Source: Lingula anatina (taxonomy: Eukaryota; Brachiopoda; Lingulata; Lingulida; Lingulidae). Taken from it: a stretch of 64,000 bases of DNA. Each line of letters opens with the position of its first letter. Positions within the stretch are counted from its first letter, which is position 1. The position numbers and the translations under genes are program-made. Under the pieces are notes generated by a model. That model saw only the letters and a program-made list of their open reading frames with translations, was not told the origin of the DNA and searched no databases. The stretch is taken from contig NW_019775480.1 in the NCBI RefSeq assembly GCF_001039355.2, forward strand, positions 878,075-942,074, read 5' to 3'. This document shows positions 26,721-37,930 of the stretch, one piece after another.

Positions 26721-27079
26721 ACAGTCATTGACCTTGCTTTAGTGCCATAAAACAGTTGCTCCATATTGTCTGTTTGGCGAAGCACCAATACGAACTTTGT
26801 ATAAGCATTTTGTGATGGTACTAGAATGTCACGGTCGAGATATAATAGGATGTCTTGATTAAGTTGTACTTATGTCAGGGGCGCCAATCGTGTAAAGATA
26901 TCTGATCAAAAGCGAGAAAGTGACAATTCCCTTTAATTAACCAACCTCTAATCTTCCGTTCCTGACATGCACCATAACAGTTTTATCGCATTGTTTATTT
27001 CAAAAATACATTTGCTTCCTTGTATAACTTTCACAACTAATTTCTATTCCAGATCATCAGTTGATCTCAGTAATCCGTG

Positions 27080-28126
27080 ATGTCCAAAAGTAAAGGGGCC
27101 AGGGCACATCGTGCCAGAGAGTACATGCACACTTTGGTTGACACCAGAGAGCGCTTAGATACAGCTCTTAAAACCCTGAGAAGTGTGAGTGAAGAAGGTC
27201 CGAATCTCGCCGTCGATGGCGAAGGTTTTGATTATTCCAGAAGAGGAAGACTGTCTTTAATTGTCATCGCAACAAGAGATCACGTGTTCCTGTTTGATAT
27301 CGTCAAGCTAGGAAAGCGTGTTTTTGATCGCGGGCTTCGCAAGATTCTGGAGGATCCCACACGCGAAAAGCTGATGTTCGACTGCCGCGAAGATTCTGAT
27401 ATTCTGTGGCATCAGTACAACGTGGAACTTGACGGCGTCCTAGATATACAGCTTTTGCAAGTTATGTTTTGTAGGAGAGACGACTCGGATCTCTCGCCAT
27501 TTGGTCGACAGAGAGGTGCCCTAGCACCATGTGTAAAGGTATTAAGTTTGCTGCATTGCCTTGAGCAGTACGCCGACGATGTTACGTCCACTAAAATAAA
27601 AAAATCTGTTGGCTCAACCTTCGCGCAATCACCAGAGCAGTGGATGGTCAGACCTATTCCCAGCGACATGATCAAGTACGCATGCGTTGACGTATCGACC
27701 CTGTTTGTTCTCTACGACAAAATGAAAATGGGCAAAAGGAACATGAGGCGTCTGAAAGTCGCATCAGCGCGCTACGTCAGTCTGAAGCGTTCGATAAAAA
27801 AACGCCGCTATGACATTTTTGAGAGAAATGGGTACCTTCCCCTTAATGTAATACCCGAAAAGGGACATGTCGATTTTTCTCCCTATCAGTCCTCCAAAGG
27901 CCCTAAGTGTGTGGGCTGTCAAAGACGCTTTCCACGGGAAGCATTCACTAAAACACAGCTTAGAAATGGCGAACAAAAATGCAAAGTTTGCAGGAAGGTG
28001 AAACACAGTATAGATGTCCAGAGAAACAAAGAAGAAAACTGCGAAAGTGACAGCTCTGAAGATGATAGCGATACCTCCGAGGATGATTCTTCCGTTTCGA
28101 CCTCTGACAATGACGATGACTATTAG
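27080..28126 (+). CDS. EXD1-like DEDDy 3'-5' exonuclease with C-terminal zinc finger, copy 1
   Basis: A 348-residue protein whose whole coding part lies in one exon. It starts at ATG 27080, just after a TTCTATTCCAG acceptor that implies an untranslated 5' exon. The exonuclease domain (~40-240) has D46-G-E48, a second Asp at 105 in CREDSDILWH, and Y200-A-C-V-D204. That is the full DEDDy set of the RNase D/EXD1/Egalitarian family, which degrades or binds RNA 3' ends. C277, C280, C301 and C304 form a C-x2-C-x20-C-x2-C finger with FPREAF and QL, reminiscent of the Stc1 finger. An acidic Ser/Asp tail follows. EXD1 proteins work in piRNA production elsewhere; that role here is inference. This copy looks intact and catalytically competent. 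Part of a six-gene array. Confidence 0.85.
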   Translation: MSKSKGARAHRAREYMHTLVDTRERLDTALKTLRSVSEEGPNLAVDGEGFDYSRRGRLSLIVIATRDHVFLFDIVKLGKRVFDRGLRKILEDPTREKLMFDCREDSDILWHQYNVELDGVLDIQLLQVMFCRRDDSDLSPFGRQRGALAPCVKVLSLLHCLEQYADDVTSTKIKKSVGSTFAQSPEQWMVRPIPSDMIKYACVDVSTLFVLYDKMKMGKRNMRRLKVASARYVSLKRSIKKRRYDIFERNGYLPLNVIPEKGHVDFSPYQSSKGPKCVGCQRRFPREAFTKTQLRNGEQKCKVCRKVKHSIDVQRNKEENCESDSSEDDSDTSEDDSSVSTSDNDDDY

Positions 28127-28154
28127 GAATAATTGGGATGCAACTTAATTTTCT

Positions 28155-28640
28155 TTGGAATATTAATGTTCTTTGGGGGTTTGGCTGTGCCTGTGGGGAA
28201 GGGTGATTTTTTTCTTCTTTATATAAACTCAGCTATCTCCTCCTAGATCATTGGAATGAGGAAGTTGAGATTTTTGGGCTTGTTCTCCTGGAGGTTTGGC
28301 TATCTCCGGGGGAGGAGAATCCTTTTCAACGCTGTAATTGCTTTTACATTGTACCTCCACCTAGGCCGTTAACGTAAAAACTTGGGGGTTATTAAGAGTA
28401 TCAAGGGAGATATGCATAGGCACTGAGGAATTTATGTGTGATTGGGGGTAGAGCTGTACCTGGTGGGTGGATGATTCTAATTTAACATTGTCATTCCTGC
28501 CATCTCATTTTAGACCTTTTGATCGTGGAACTTAAAACTTGAGTGACTGAAAGACCTAACATCATGGATGTTAATAAGCAATTCGGAATATTAATGGGCT
28601 TGGGATTGGGTTGTCCTGGGGTGAGGGATGATTCTTTTTT
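28155..28640. repeat. Degenerate tandem repeat downstream of exonuclease copy 1
   Basis: Roughly four diverged units of about 110-160 bp. Each has a TTGGGxxT/GGGTTTGGCT word, then a (C)CTGGxGG(T/A)GG word and a GGATGATTCT(T/A)-like ending (near 28,155, 28,270, 28,435 and 28,580). Unit borders are blurred by divergence. Confidence 0.4.
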
Positions 28641-29296
28641 GCACAAAAATTCCAAATTGTCCATGTATATCCCCGATGGGGAAATGAGGAAATATATGAT
28701 AGCTACCCGTCGGCATCATCTACATCTTATTGCAAAAGATACAGACTGAAAGAGTGATAAATATATGGACTGCTAATGATTCCATATACATTCTCAGAGA
28801 AGTGTATCGGGCAATGTATGCATCAGTTTAATTACCTAAATATTTCGTATTTGGTACAGGTTCTTGCATGATAATACTTAATAATTATTAGGCTCTCTTT
28901 TAATACAATTATTACCAAAGATCAAGTTTACTTTCTTTCCTGAAGTTGGCTTGTCGGCATGCTGCTATGCTTCAGTCATGACAAAACGTTTGAGCTTTTT
29001 TTAAATTTTCTGTGAGAGCTACCATAATTGCATGAACAAATTAAACATACTTTGCATATGTCAAGGTTTTTCTTTTTAGGCATCGACAGGCGTACAGATT
29101 TTAATGCTATTTTGAACATTTTCTAGAACGTCTTAGAAATGAATAAACTTTACAGACTGCTCTTTCAGTTTTCACAAGGATCATTTTTGTAAATTACCTG
29201 GCATATTCACTTAAATAAAATAGTTATGATATATAAAAGAGTAAATTGCTAGATTTATCTCAAGGCGGGTAAATTGGGTAAAAAGGAGAAAATCGT

Positions 29297-29299
<3 letters not shown>

Positions 29300-29342
<43 letters not shown>
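29300..29342. repeat. Long poly-T tract
   Basis: An uninterrupted T-run of ~43 bases. It could be the poly(A) tail of a minus-strand retroinsert, but no retroelement body was recognised next to it. Confidence 0.9.
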
Positions 29343-29343
<1 letters not shown>

Positions 29344-30214
29344 GATGTTAATAATTATCAAAAACGTATCTAAACACTGGATGAAATCATACTTTTTGTG
29401 TCTAGACCAAAAACCGTGTCTTTTGATGAGTATTTCAACTGCACGTGCCCCAGGCAGACTAACTTGTAAACCACGCCCCCGTTGTTAAGGTCTTTGTTAT
29501 GAGGGGGCGGAGCAAAGTTACAGAGACCGCATTTAGATTCAGACATCGAACCAGCTGGGTCGATCTAACTCTGCGAGGGATTCTCTCTAAGTGCTCTCAG
29601 TGGAACAAGTTTAATTGTCCGACCGAAAATTACCGACACACTTGGCGTTTATCTTCATATGTCAGAGTGGTTATTATTTATAGAATAGCATCTGATAGCT
29701 TGTGAATTGTCGGAAGTACAGTAGTTTATTCTGGAAAATATTTGTACATCACACGTCTTATTCTAAGGTATTAGTGAAAAACCAGTCTTTCCACAAGCGA
29801 GAATCTGTAGAACTAAATAAAAACATCACTACTTACATGTGTATATACTGTATATTAAAATGTACAACTATCGGTAAGTAACAAATAATGATTATTAATG
29901 AACTTAACTCATTGAAATAGACTACATGTAGGCCTAAATGTAACCACAAAATAAAAAAAAAACATGCTACAGTGAAAAGGGTAGGTAAAGATAAAAAAGA
30001 ATACAAAGGGAGAAAATTTGACTAAGAAAACTTGAAATGGAAAGGAATTTAGAAAGAGTTAATGCTACCTAGAAATACAATTTAATCTTATTATAGGAGT
30101 TCTGTGAGGCAAGGCCAACTACAAACGTAGCACACATACTGCTTATCTCCGGGCAAGAAAAGTGAAAGAGAAAATAAAGACCAAAAGTTTAAAGAAATAT
30201 AATAAGAAATAAGC

Positions 30215-31389
30215 CTATCACTTATACTATATTTACTTACTTACTTACTTGATCATTCGGGTGATTAAAAATATATTACCTTACACGGTATTTCACGGCT
30301 TTTGATATTTCAATCACAGTTAATTACGAATAAGCTAAATCCTGCAGGGAAATCTTTAAAATCTGCATTTGTTTTGAGACAGACGAGAAGGAAAAAATGT
30401 AAGGGATGGTTATTCCGAAGCTAAAGGGGTGGGGCAGAGTCACGTGACCCATCGCCCCCACCCCTGATCCTCCATAGTTGTGTAGGTGAATAATGGTACA
30501 GGTTAAATTTGATAGTTTTCTTCAATTTGTTTAAAATGTGTACCTGAGTATTTTTTTTAATAAAGGCTGTCAAGTGTTATACACTGAATCATAAATGTGT
30601 TATCCACGAAAACACATTCGGAACAAAGGCTACAAGCGCTGTTACTCATTAGCTACTTGTTTACGTTCGAAGAAAGCTGGAGTTAATGGAACTTACGCAG
30701 AAACGTAAATCGAAAGTAAGTACTTAGGTCAATCTATTGTATTTTATGAAGCGATCATTATTGCATTCATGCCTTCATAATTAAACCAATGGAATTATCA
30801 ATAGACGTCAACCTTTTTCGGAGAATTGATCAAAAGCCAACAAACCTTTATAATCGGTGGACCTTAAGTCAGGTAACAGTCATAGACCTTGCTTTTCCGT
30901 CATAAACCAGTTACAATTTCAGGGACATTCGTATATACTGGTATATTGCTAGGTAAGACAGCGTTACAGAATTTGTTATACGAAATATTCCGATTGAATA
31001 TTGATAATATTTACGCCTTTCAAGCTATTTGATTACTGGACTCCCGTGAAGCTTTTGATACTGGGATAGATCAGATTTGCTTGATCCTTGTACATTTGCC
31101 AACAGGTAACGATAAGTTATGGTTTCAAAGTGAACAGTTTTCTTACGTATGGTGTTGACGCTTGTGTCAAGAGTTTAAGTTTGATATTCGTGAAATTTTG
31201 TGAGAGAATTAATTCTTGATACGACGCAGCTTCCATTATCGAAAAGATATTCTGTACACACGGTCGCCCCTCTGATATGCTAGTACGTTCAGTAATAACA
31301 CACATTTAGATTGATCGCATCAAACATAAATTCGCCACCTTGCGTCATAAGTACAATTATTTTCCCTTCCAGAGGGAATCATTGAAACT
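30215..31389 (+). repeat. Array upstream region, unit 2 (5' flank of copy 2)
   Basis: Homologous to 34,850-36,440, 38,930-41,620 and 46,325-47,886 in the same order: ACTTACTTGATCATT, TAAATCCTGCAGGGAAATC, AGACGAGAAGG, CACGTGACCC, GTGTACCTGAG, GAAGAAAGCTGGAGTTAATG, GGAAACGTAAATC, TGATCAAAAGCCAAC. A conserved CAG|GTAACG at 31,103-31,108 and TTCCCTTCCAG at ~31,362-31,372 suggest an untranslated first exon and a ~267-nt intron before the start codon. Confidence 0.7.
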
Positions 31390-32349
31390 ATGTCAGAAAC
31401 TAGACACTCGGCAATGGTTGGCTCCAAACCTTACACTTTGGTTGACACCAACGATGGCCTTGAAACTGCTCTCAAATCCCTGAAAAGTGAGAGTAAAGAA
31501 GGACAAAATCTTGCCGTCGATGGCGAAGGCGATAATTATACCAGAAGAGGGACGATGTCTTTGCTTGCTATCGCAACAAGAGATCACGTGTTCCTGTTTG
31601 ATATCATCAAGCTCGGAAAGCTCGTTTATGATCGCGGGCTCCGCGAGATTCTGGAGGACCCCACACGCGAAAAGCTCATGTTCGACTGCCGTGAAGACTC
31701 TGATATCCTTTGGCATCAGTTCCAAGTGAAGCTCGACGGCGTCCTGGATTTGCAGCTTTTGCAAATAATACATAGTAAGAGGGACAACTCGGATTTCTCG
31801 CCAATCGGTCGAAAGCGAGGTGCAGTAGCATTCTGCGAAAAGGTATTTGGTCTAATGCGTTGCCTTGAGGTTTATACCAACGATTTTGCCTCTATTCAAA
31901 CAAAGAAATCTATTGGCTCAACCTTTCCGCTATCAACAAAGCAGTGGATGATCAGACCTTTACCCAGCGACATGATCAAGTACGCATGCGTCGACGTATC
32001 AACCCAGTTTACTCTTTACGAAAAAATGAAAATAGGCGATCAAGACATGAGGCGGTTAAAGGTGGCATCGGCTCGTTACGTCGATTTAAAGCGTTCGATA
32101 ATCGCACGCCGTTACGACAGTTATGAGAAAAATGGGTACCTGCCATTGAATATAATACCTCCAAAGGGATGTGTTGGTTTTTCGGCCTCTCAGTCCAATG
32201 AAGGCCCCACGTGTACCGGTTGTCAACGGCGCTTTCCGCGGGGAGCATTTAACGACACAGATCTTAGCAAAGGAGAGCAAAAATGTAAAGTATGCTTGAG
32301 GGTGAAAATGGAAACAGGGGACTGGAAGATTAGGGGGAGGAGATTGTAA
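31390..32349 (+). CDS. EXD1-like DEDDy 3'-5' exonuclease with zinc finger, copy 2
   Basis: A 319-residue single-exon coding region starting at ATG 31390, 17 nt after a strong TTCCCTTCCAG acceptor. The catalytic set is complete: D44-G-E46, D103 in CREDSDILWH, Y198 and D202 in YACVD. The zinc ligands C275, C278, C299 and C302 are present. Unlike copies 1 and 5 it ends soon after the finger (WKIRGRRL) and lacks the acidic tail. It is almost identical to copy 4 over the first ~95 and last ~110 residues, with differences clustered between. The N-terminal MSETRHS matches the separate first exon of copy 5 (MAEIKHS), so the intervening intron is absent here. Probably functional; RNA exonuclease activity is inferred from motifs. 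Confidence 0.85.
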   Translation: MSETRHSAMVGSKPYTLVDTNDGLETALKSLKSESKEGQNLAVDGEGDNYTRRGTMSLLAIATRDHVFLFDIIKLGKLVYDRGLREILEDPTREKLMFDCREDSDILWHQFQVKLDGVLDLQLLQIIHSKRDNSDFSPIGRKRGAVAFCEKVFGLMRCLEVYTNDFASIQTKKSIGSTFPLSTKQWMIRPLPSDMIKYACVDVSTQFTLYEKMKIGDQDMRRLKVASARYVDLKRSIIARRYDSYEKNGYLPLNIIPPKGCVGFSASQSNEGPTCTGCQRRFPRGAFNDTDLSKGEQKCKVCLRVKMETGDWKIRGRRL

Positions 32350-33684
32350 CGTGACGAAGATAACGTGTATAGTTGCTGCTACATTGATTTTTTTCTAAAA
32401 TTTGGTGATGATGACACTAAACCTGTGGTTGTACCTCCGTCAGTGAGGATTTGTTGTCACCTGTGTCTGTTAATTCGTCACCAGTCTAACTCAGTATAAT
32501 TATAGATGGATTTTCATGAAGTCAGAAATTGTAGAAGAGATTATAATTTAGATGTGATTCGGATCAACATAATGGTCAAAGAAGCTTATAAATGATCATG
32601 CATCATTTCGAGACAAGGCTTATAACTGTTCACCAAAAAATCACAAAAAAAAATATTTTTAGATCATTGGGCCACGAATGTGCTCTTTACTAGCACAATG
32701 GATGTAGACTTCTTGGTGGAGGTCCATGCTGCTCCCTTTTCTCGTTGCTATGTATTTTTTTATTTCAAAGCATCCTGCTCGAATAGTGCACTGTTGCTAA
32801 TGGAAAGCTTAAAAAGTCCTACTGTTTAGGTTTAGAAAATATCTAAAGTTTTGAAAAGATCATTTAATTGGATGACAGATAATCTCACTTAGGTGATATA
32901 TCATTTCTAAATATGAACTGAATGTGCGTTTGATACATGAATCGGTTGAGTTTTCTGAAAATGTAGGCAGTATTTTATAATCACGTTAGAACTAACGTTT
33001 AAACATTTTACTAGTGTCATTGTTACAGATGTTTGGTGTCAATATAATTAAAGGGAAAAACAACTCTTCACTTTGGCGGGATAGTTGCCATAAAACGGAT
33101 TTTCCTTGGGTAACCAAAGACATTTAAAGTTAATAGATTGACATTTAAAGTTAATAGTTTTTTGTAGTAATCTCTTAACGGGATGAGAACTCTTTGTTCA
33201 AAGTTAGTTGATTGTTTTCTTCAGACGATTTTTGTAATAATCCCTCAAGGGATAATAATTCTACATTTTAAGATTGAAATATTAAATATATTAAGGAGGA
33301 TAGCCAGCTATGAAGGTCCAAATAGACCAATGACAAGCAAAGATGTCAGAATAATTGCTATAACCACCGTTTTGGTGGTAAAATGAAATTAATTATATTT
33401 CTGTGTGTTGTTTACAGTTTGTTTAATAGAGTAGTTTGAATCGCAAATGAAAAGTTGTTATCCATTTTATGTGTAAATATAATTGATTTATGTTTTGTCG
33501 GTTTTTGCTTCAAAATGTCTGCAATATTTGGTTGTATGGTTGGCCATTTGTTAAAAAAAAGGATTTGAAAATCATTATATATATATGTGCTTTTTAGCAT
33601 AAACATGTGTGGCACATTTTCAATTAAAAGTTATAGAAATATTTTAGAAAAAAAATTGATATCATTCATGAATTAAAACTACTC

Positions 33685-33790
33685 CTACAGCTCATCCCTG
33701 GTGCATGGTTCCTCTTGTATAGTGCTACCCCCTCGTGGCAGGTTGAGAATGTTTGCAACTTTCTGCAGTTTATTCTTCTCACTTTTTGCT
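33685..33790 (-). pseudogene. Coding-like remnant ending KLQKVANILNLPRGGS...
   Basis: On the minus strand this reads AKSEKNKLQKVANILNL, then PRGGSTIQEEPCTRDEL and a stop at 33,685-33,687. Related peptides occur on the minus strand at 44,007-44,088 (with a one-base frameshift), 62,530-62,640 and, for the first half, 44,835-44,950. It looks like the last exon of an unknown gene or transposon protein copied with the array. Family unknown. Confidence 0.4.
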
Positions 33791-33904
33791 GGGAAAAGGT
33801 CCACTGTGGGTAAATCTGATAAAGGTAAACTTAGGTATCATGACAAAATGTCCACATTTTCAGAAAAAGAAACCCTCCATTTGCATTTGCTACCTACGGG
33901 CCTG
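33780..33904. mobile_element. Truncated CAGGCCCGTAGC-type MITE
   Basis: Shares the CTTTTTGCTGGGAAAAGGTCC and AGGTCCAC...TTTTCAGA blocks and the right terminus CTACGGGCCTG with the complete element at 54,316-54,465. The left terminus is missing. Confidence 0.55.
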
Positions 33905-34309
33905 GTATCTTCTTAGTTCTGCTCGGCTTGCCTTATTGCTCGTTGATCTTTAATTAATTAAGAAGTTGAATAACATTTTCTTTTGTTTAAAGACTTCTTG
34001 GGACTATACCTCACACCTGTAGGTTAGAATTGGTTTCATAAATTTATCGAAAAGTCTCACTGTTAATACGGGGTGTGCTGTTTTGTGATTTTCAAGTTGT
34101 TTCGAGGGAAAATAATGTCCTGATATCTTTTAGCTTAAAGTTTTCCATGGCCTTTTTAAGTGAGCCTCAGCTTGTAAATGTGATTCAAACGTAATCAAAT
34201 TCTTTTACTATTCCAACAGTGCTTCCATTTATTGTGAACTTTAGAAATGGATGGAAAATAGAAATAAAAAAGCTTAAGCCAAATGTAGGACAGCCTATAT
34301 TTGTTTTCC

Positions 34310-34790
34310 TATAGAATTCTCGAAAATGGAATGTAAATGTCGCTCGAGATCGTGACCTCCATTTACGGCTGCCAAAGGGGGGGATGGGGGGATGTTACCA
34401 ATCACAGTCTCACGATAAATACAGTGTAAATAAAATCAAATATCACCGATAACAAATAATAAATCGATTTACAAGATTAAACATAATCAAATGAGTGCTG
34501 ATTTACAGCGTCATGGTCAATAAACTGACGTGTCTGGGTAGTGTGGAATTGATTTGATAAATCATTGATCACTGATTTCACCCATCCCCATCCTCCCGTC
34601 ACTTGGTGGGTTTTGGGGAAATACATTCTTGTTTGTGATATCAATTATTTACGCATTCTTGTCTTTATAAAGGAGTTGAGATATCAATTCCCGACAGTCT
34701 TTTTCGAAGAACTGATCAAAAGGCAGTAGGCTCCTGTAGTCCACGGGCAGTCAAGCGATAGTCATAGGCGTCGACGTAGCATCGTAAAAC
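34310..34790 (+). repeat. Exonuclease-array upstream module, copy d (diverged)
   Basis: The module words recur in order (AATTCTCGA, CGTGACCTCCAT, GAACTGATCAAAAGGCA, CACGGGCAGTCAAG), interrupted by a G-run and CA-rich sequence. This is the module upstream of copy 3, diverged and expanded. Confidence 0.45.
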
Positions 34791-34849
34791 AAGTTTTAGG
34801 GACACTGGTCTACATTTGTTATAAGGTGAATAAGGGTCATAAACTTTGT

Positions 34850-36441
34850 GTACGCAAGTATAAGCAGAGCAGTAAAAACAAAAAAAAAAACATTTTTTGA
34901 GCTATACTTACTTATTAACTTATTTGATCATTTGGGAGATTTAAAATATATTTCCTTATTTCACGCATTTAGATATTTCAATTACAGTTAATTATGAATA
35001 AGCTAAATCCTGCAGGGAAATCTTTAAAATCTACATTTGTTCTAAGACAGACGAGAAGGTAAAAATGTGAGGGTTAGTTATTTCGAAGCTGAAAGGGTGA
35101 GGCAGAGGTACGTGACCCCCCCCTCCCCGATCCTCCATAGCTGTGAATAATGATACAAGTTATATTTGATAGTTTTCTACAACTTGATTTAAATGTGTAC
35201 CTGAGGACGTTTTAAATAAAGGCTGTATTGTGTTTTACAATGAATCATAAGTGTGTTGATATGGTTTTGAGCTTATAAACTGATCAAATTAAGGGGGGCA
35301 AAAATGCATATTCATATTACCTGCATATTTCACGTCATATTGGTGTAAGAAAGATTTGTGACACCGTACGTTTCTTTGTCATCATCTAAGGTATATCAAC
35401 AGAGATTAATGAAGAAATATCAACCCAAAACATTTATTTACAATTTTTCAACTGATTTTACAATTTATTCTCGTTTTTCCAGTCAGATTTATCCTGTATA
35501 TCCATGAAACACATATTCGGTATATAGGCTACAGGTACTGTTTATCCCTAGTTACTTGTTTACGTTCGAAGAAAGCTGGAGTTAATGGAACTTACGCGGA
35601 AACGTAAATCAAAATCTAGGTCAACCTATTGTACTTTATAAAACCTATCAATAAAGCAGTCATGTCTTAACAATTAAAGCAAATACAATTATCAATAGAC
35701 GTTAAATGTTTTCGGAGAACTGATCAAAAGCCAACCAACCTTTTTAATCGGTGTCTTTGTCAAACCTTGAAGTATACACGGGAAGTCTAGTACAGTCATA
35801 GACCTTGCCTTAGCGTTATAAACTACTTACAGTGTCAAGGACATTGTTGTGTAGGCCTACTCGTACATTTTTAGGTAAGATGGCGTTACAGAATTTGTAA
35901 TACGAAATATTCTGTTTGGATATTGGCAATATTTTACGTTTTTCAAGCTATTTCATTACTGGACTCCCGTTAATCCATTGATATTGGGAAAGATTCGATT
36001 CATTTGATCGTTGTACATTTGCCTACAGGTAACGATATTAAGTTATGGTTACAAAGACAACAGTAGATTTTCTTACGTGAAATTTTGTGAGAGAATTAAT
36101 TCTTGATACGTAGCTTCCATTATCGTATAGATACACTGTACACACGGTCGCACCTCTTATATAGGCCTACCAGTACGTGCAGTGATGACATACATGTAGA
36201 TCTATCGCATCAAACATAAATTTGCCACTTTGCGTCATAAGTACAATGATTTTCCCCTCCGAGTTTTAACGAGTTACCCGGGGTAAGCAACATTTCCCCT
36301 CGATTTTACAACCTTTTATCTTCCTTTCCTGACACTCACTGTAACTCTGTAAATTTTTTCGTCAAAGATACATTTGCTTCCATGTATAACTTGCAGACCT
36401 ATTTTCTATTCCATATCGACAGGTGATCTCAGAAATCCGTG
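34850..36441 (+). repeat. Array upstream region, unit 3 (5' flank of copy 3)
   Basis: Homologous to the other three upstream regions. It preserves GTGTACCTGAGG and GCGGAAACGTAAATCAAAATC uninterrupted, so it shows the empty sites for the MITE at 46,449 and the Tc1 element at 39,665. A conserved CTACAG|GTAACG near 36,030 again suggests an untranslated exon end. Confidence 0.7.
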
Positions 36442-37464
36442 ATGTCCAAAAGTAAGGGACCATCGGCCAGTTCACTTGGTGCACGTGGACCCAGGGCACA
36501 TGGTGCCAGAGAGTACATGTACACTTTGGTTGACACCAAGGAGCGCTTAGATTTAGCACTTGAAAACCTGCGAAGCGTGAGTAAAGAAGGACCGAATCTT
36601 GCTGTCGATGGCCAGGGAGTTGATTATTCCAGAAGAGGAAAGCTGTCTTTAATTGTCATCGCGACAAGAAATCACGTGTTCCTGTTTGATATCATCAGGC
36701 TCGGGGAGCTCGTTTTTGATCGCGGGCTGCTCGAGATTCTCGAGGATCCCACTCGCGAAAAGTTGATGTTCGACTGCCGCCAGGATTCCGATATCCTTTG
36801 GCATCAGTACCACGTGAAACTTGATGGTGCCCTAGATATACAGCTTTTGCAAGTTATGCATAACAGAGGAAAAAACAACCCGATCCCGTCGCCATTCAGT
36901 CGAAAACGCGCTCGAAAACAAACTGTAGAAAAAACCTGTGTAAGAGTAGTTGGTTTGACGAGTTGCCTTGAAAAGGAAAAAATAATTAATTCCGACGATG
37001 TCAAAAGTAGGCGACATTTTGAGATGAGCTATCTACAAGATCTCAAGAGATGGACCAGGAGACCCATCCACGAGGATACGAACAGGTACGCATGCGAGTG
37101 TGTTTCAACGCTTTTTGCCCTGTACGACAAAATGAAATCGGAAAACATAACTCAGCTGAAAGAAGCATCTGGGCGTTACGTTGACCTCAAGCGTTCGATA
37201 TCCCGTCGCATATATGACGATTTTGAGGAAAATACATACCTGCCGCTAAATATAATAACGTATACAGAATATGATTTAGATGAAGACCATAAGCGTGAGC
37301 TCTGCCAAAGGCACTTTCCATCTGAAGCGTTAATGGGCAATAGAATTAAAAAGTGCAAGGTTTGTTTTCAGGTGGAAAGGGAAAAAATAAGAAAATTAGG
37401 AAGGAAGAAAGGAAATCACAAGAACGATGACAGTTATTATGGTTTCATGTATATGTTACGATAA
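36442..37464 (+). CDS. Catalytically degenerate EXD1-like protein, copy 3
   Basis: A 340-residue open frame from ATG 36442, with a longer N-terminus (SSLGARGPRAHGAR) than its paralogues. The fold-defining sequence is kept, but catalytic residues are not. DxE reads D56-G-Q58 (codon CAG at 36,613), and the last motif reads Y216-A-C-E-C220 (TGT at 37,099 replaces Asp). The middle Asp (D115) remains. In the zinc finger the first Cys is Arg (RELC) and four residues are deleted; C288, C305 and C308 remain. The C-terminus is basic instead of acidic. With no stop or frameshift over 1 kb, it may be an expressed pseudoenzyme that binds RNA or partners. Mouse EXD1 is also reported to be nuclease-inactive. 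A young decaying gene is the alternative. Confidence 0.75.
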   Translation: MSKSKGPSASSLGARGPRAHGAREYMYTLVDTKERLDLALENLRSVSKEGPNLAVDGQGVDYSRRGKLSLIVIATRNHVFLFDIIRLGELVFDRGLLEILEDPTREKLMFDCRQDSDILWHQYHVKLDGALDIQLLQVMHNRGKNNPIPSPFSRKRARKQTVEKTCVRVVGLTSCLEKEKIINSDDVKSRRHFEMSYLQDLKRWTRRPIHEDTNRYACECVSTLFALYDKMKSENITQLKEASGRYVDLKRSISRRIYDDFEENTYLPLNIITYTEYDLDEDHKRELCQRHFPSEALMGNRIKKCKVCFQVEREKIRKLGRKKGNHKNDDSYYGFMYMLR

Positions 37465-37880
37465 GAAAGAAGTATATTTTTAGAGCACCATGATGTATGT
37501 GCTAATAGCATTTTTATACGTCGTTTCAAAGGTTGAGCAATTTAGAGAATATCCAAAATTTTGAAAAATTAAGTCGATTGGATGGTAATTATTTCACTCT
37601 TGTCGATACATCTGCCTTTGTTAATATGTGTGCTTATTCATCTGACAAACCTATCACGAATTTATTCCTGTAACCGGGCGGTTTTCCACATATTTGCCGT
37701 CATTGCATATGCACATGTAGATATAGCAGGCACAGAAAACGCAACAAAATTAGGTACAACTAAATTCCCCATGTGCTTTTTTTTTTACCATCCACAGCTT
37801 CTTAAAAAAAAACTTAAAACACACCAAAAACGAGTTTACTTTACTTAGATCCTGTGTGCCATATGTCTATCGTTGTGTCT

Positions 37881-37930
37881 CAGGCCTGTAGCCNCCCCCC
37901 CCCCCCCCCCCCCCCCCGGGTACGGGCCTG
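37881..37930. mobile_element. Minimal CAGGCC...GGCCTG MITE with C-run core
   Basis: The termini CAGGCCTGTAGCC and GGGTACGGGCCTG flank a C homopolymer containing one undetermined base (37,894). The flanking pentamer TGTCT is repeated directly (37,876-37,880 and 37,931-37,935), so this is a bounded insertion with a 5-bp target duplication. Confidence 0.65.

Larger units (their letters stand above)
24015..27079. other. Region between sulfotransferase B and exonuclease copy 1
   Basis: It holds the 5' flank of sulfotransferase B, three tandem degenerate copies of the exonuclease upstream module (24,660-24,985; 25,575-25,800; 26,440-26,720), a small TTGAAAATTTC minisatellite, and two GCGGGAGATC-containing repeats near 25,280-25,315 and 25,430-25,460. 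No further gene was recognised. Confidence 0.55.
28127..31105. other. Intergenic region between exonuclease copies 1 and 2
   Basis: It contains a degenerate repeat block (28,155-28,640), a long poly-T (29,300-29,342), and from about 30,215 the upstream region homologous to those of copies 3, 4 and 5. A putative untranslated exon of copy 2 ends at 31,105. No other gene was recognised. Confidence 0.55.
32350..34847. other. Downstream flank of copy 2 (part of segmental duplication)
   Basis: 32,350-34,000 is closely paralogous to 42,590-44,100 downstream of copy 4, which marks a duplicated block larger than the gene. It contains a minus-strand coding remnant (33,685-33,790), a truncated MITE (33,780-33,904), and a degenerate upstream module near 34,310-34,790. 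No other gene was seen. Confidence 0.6.
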
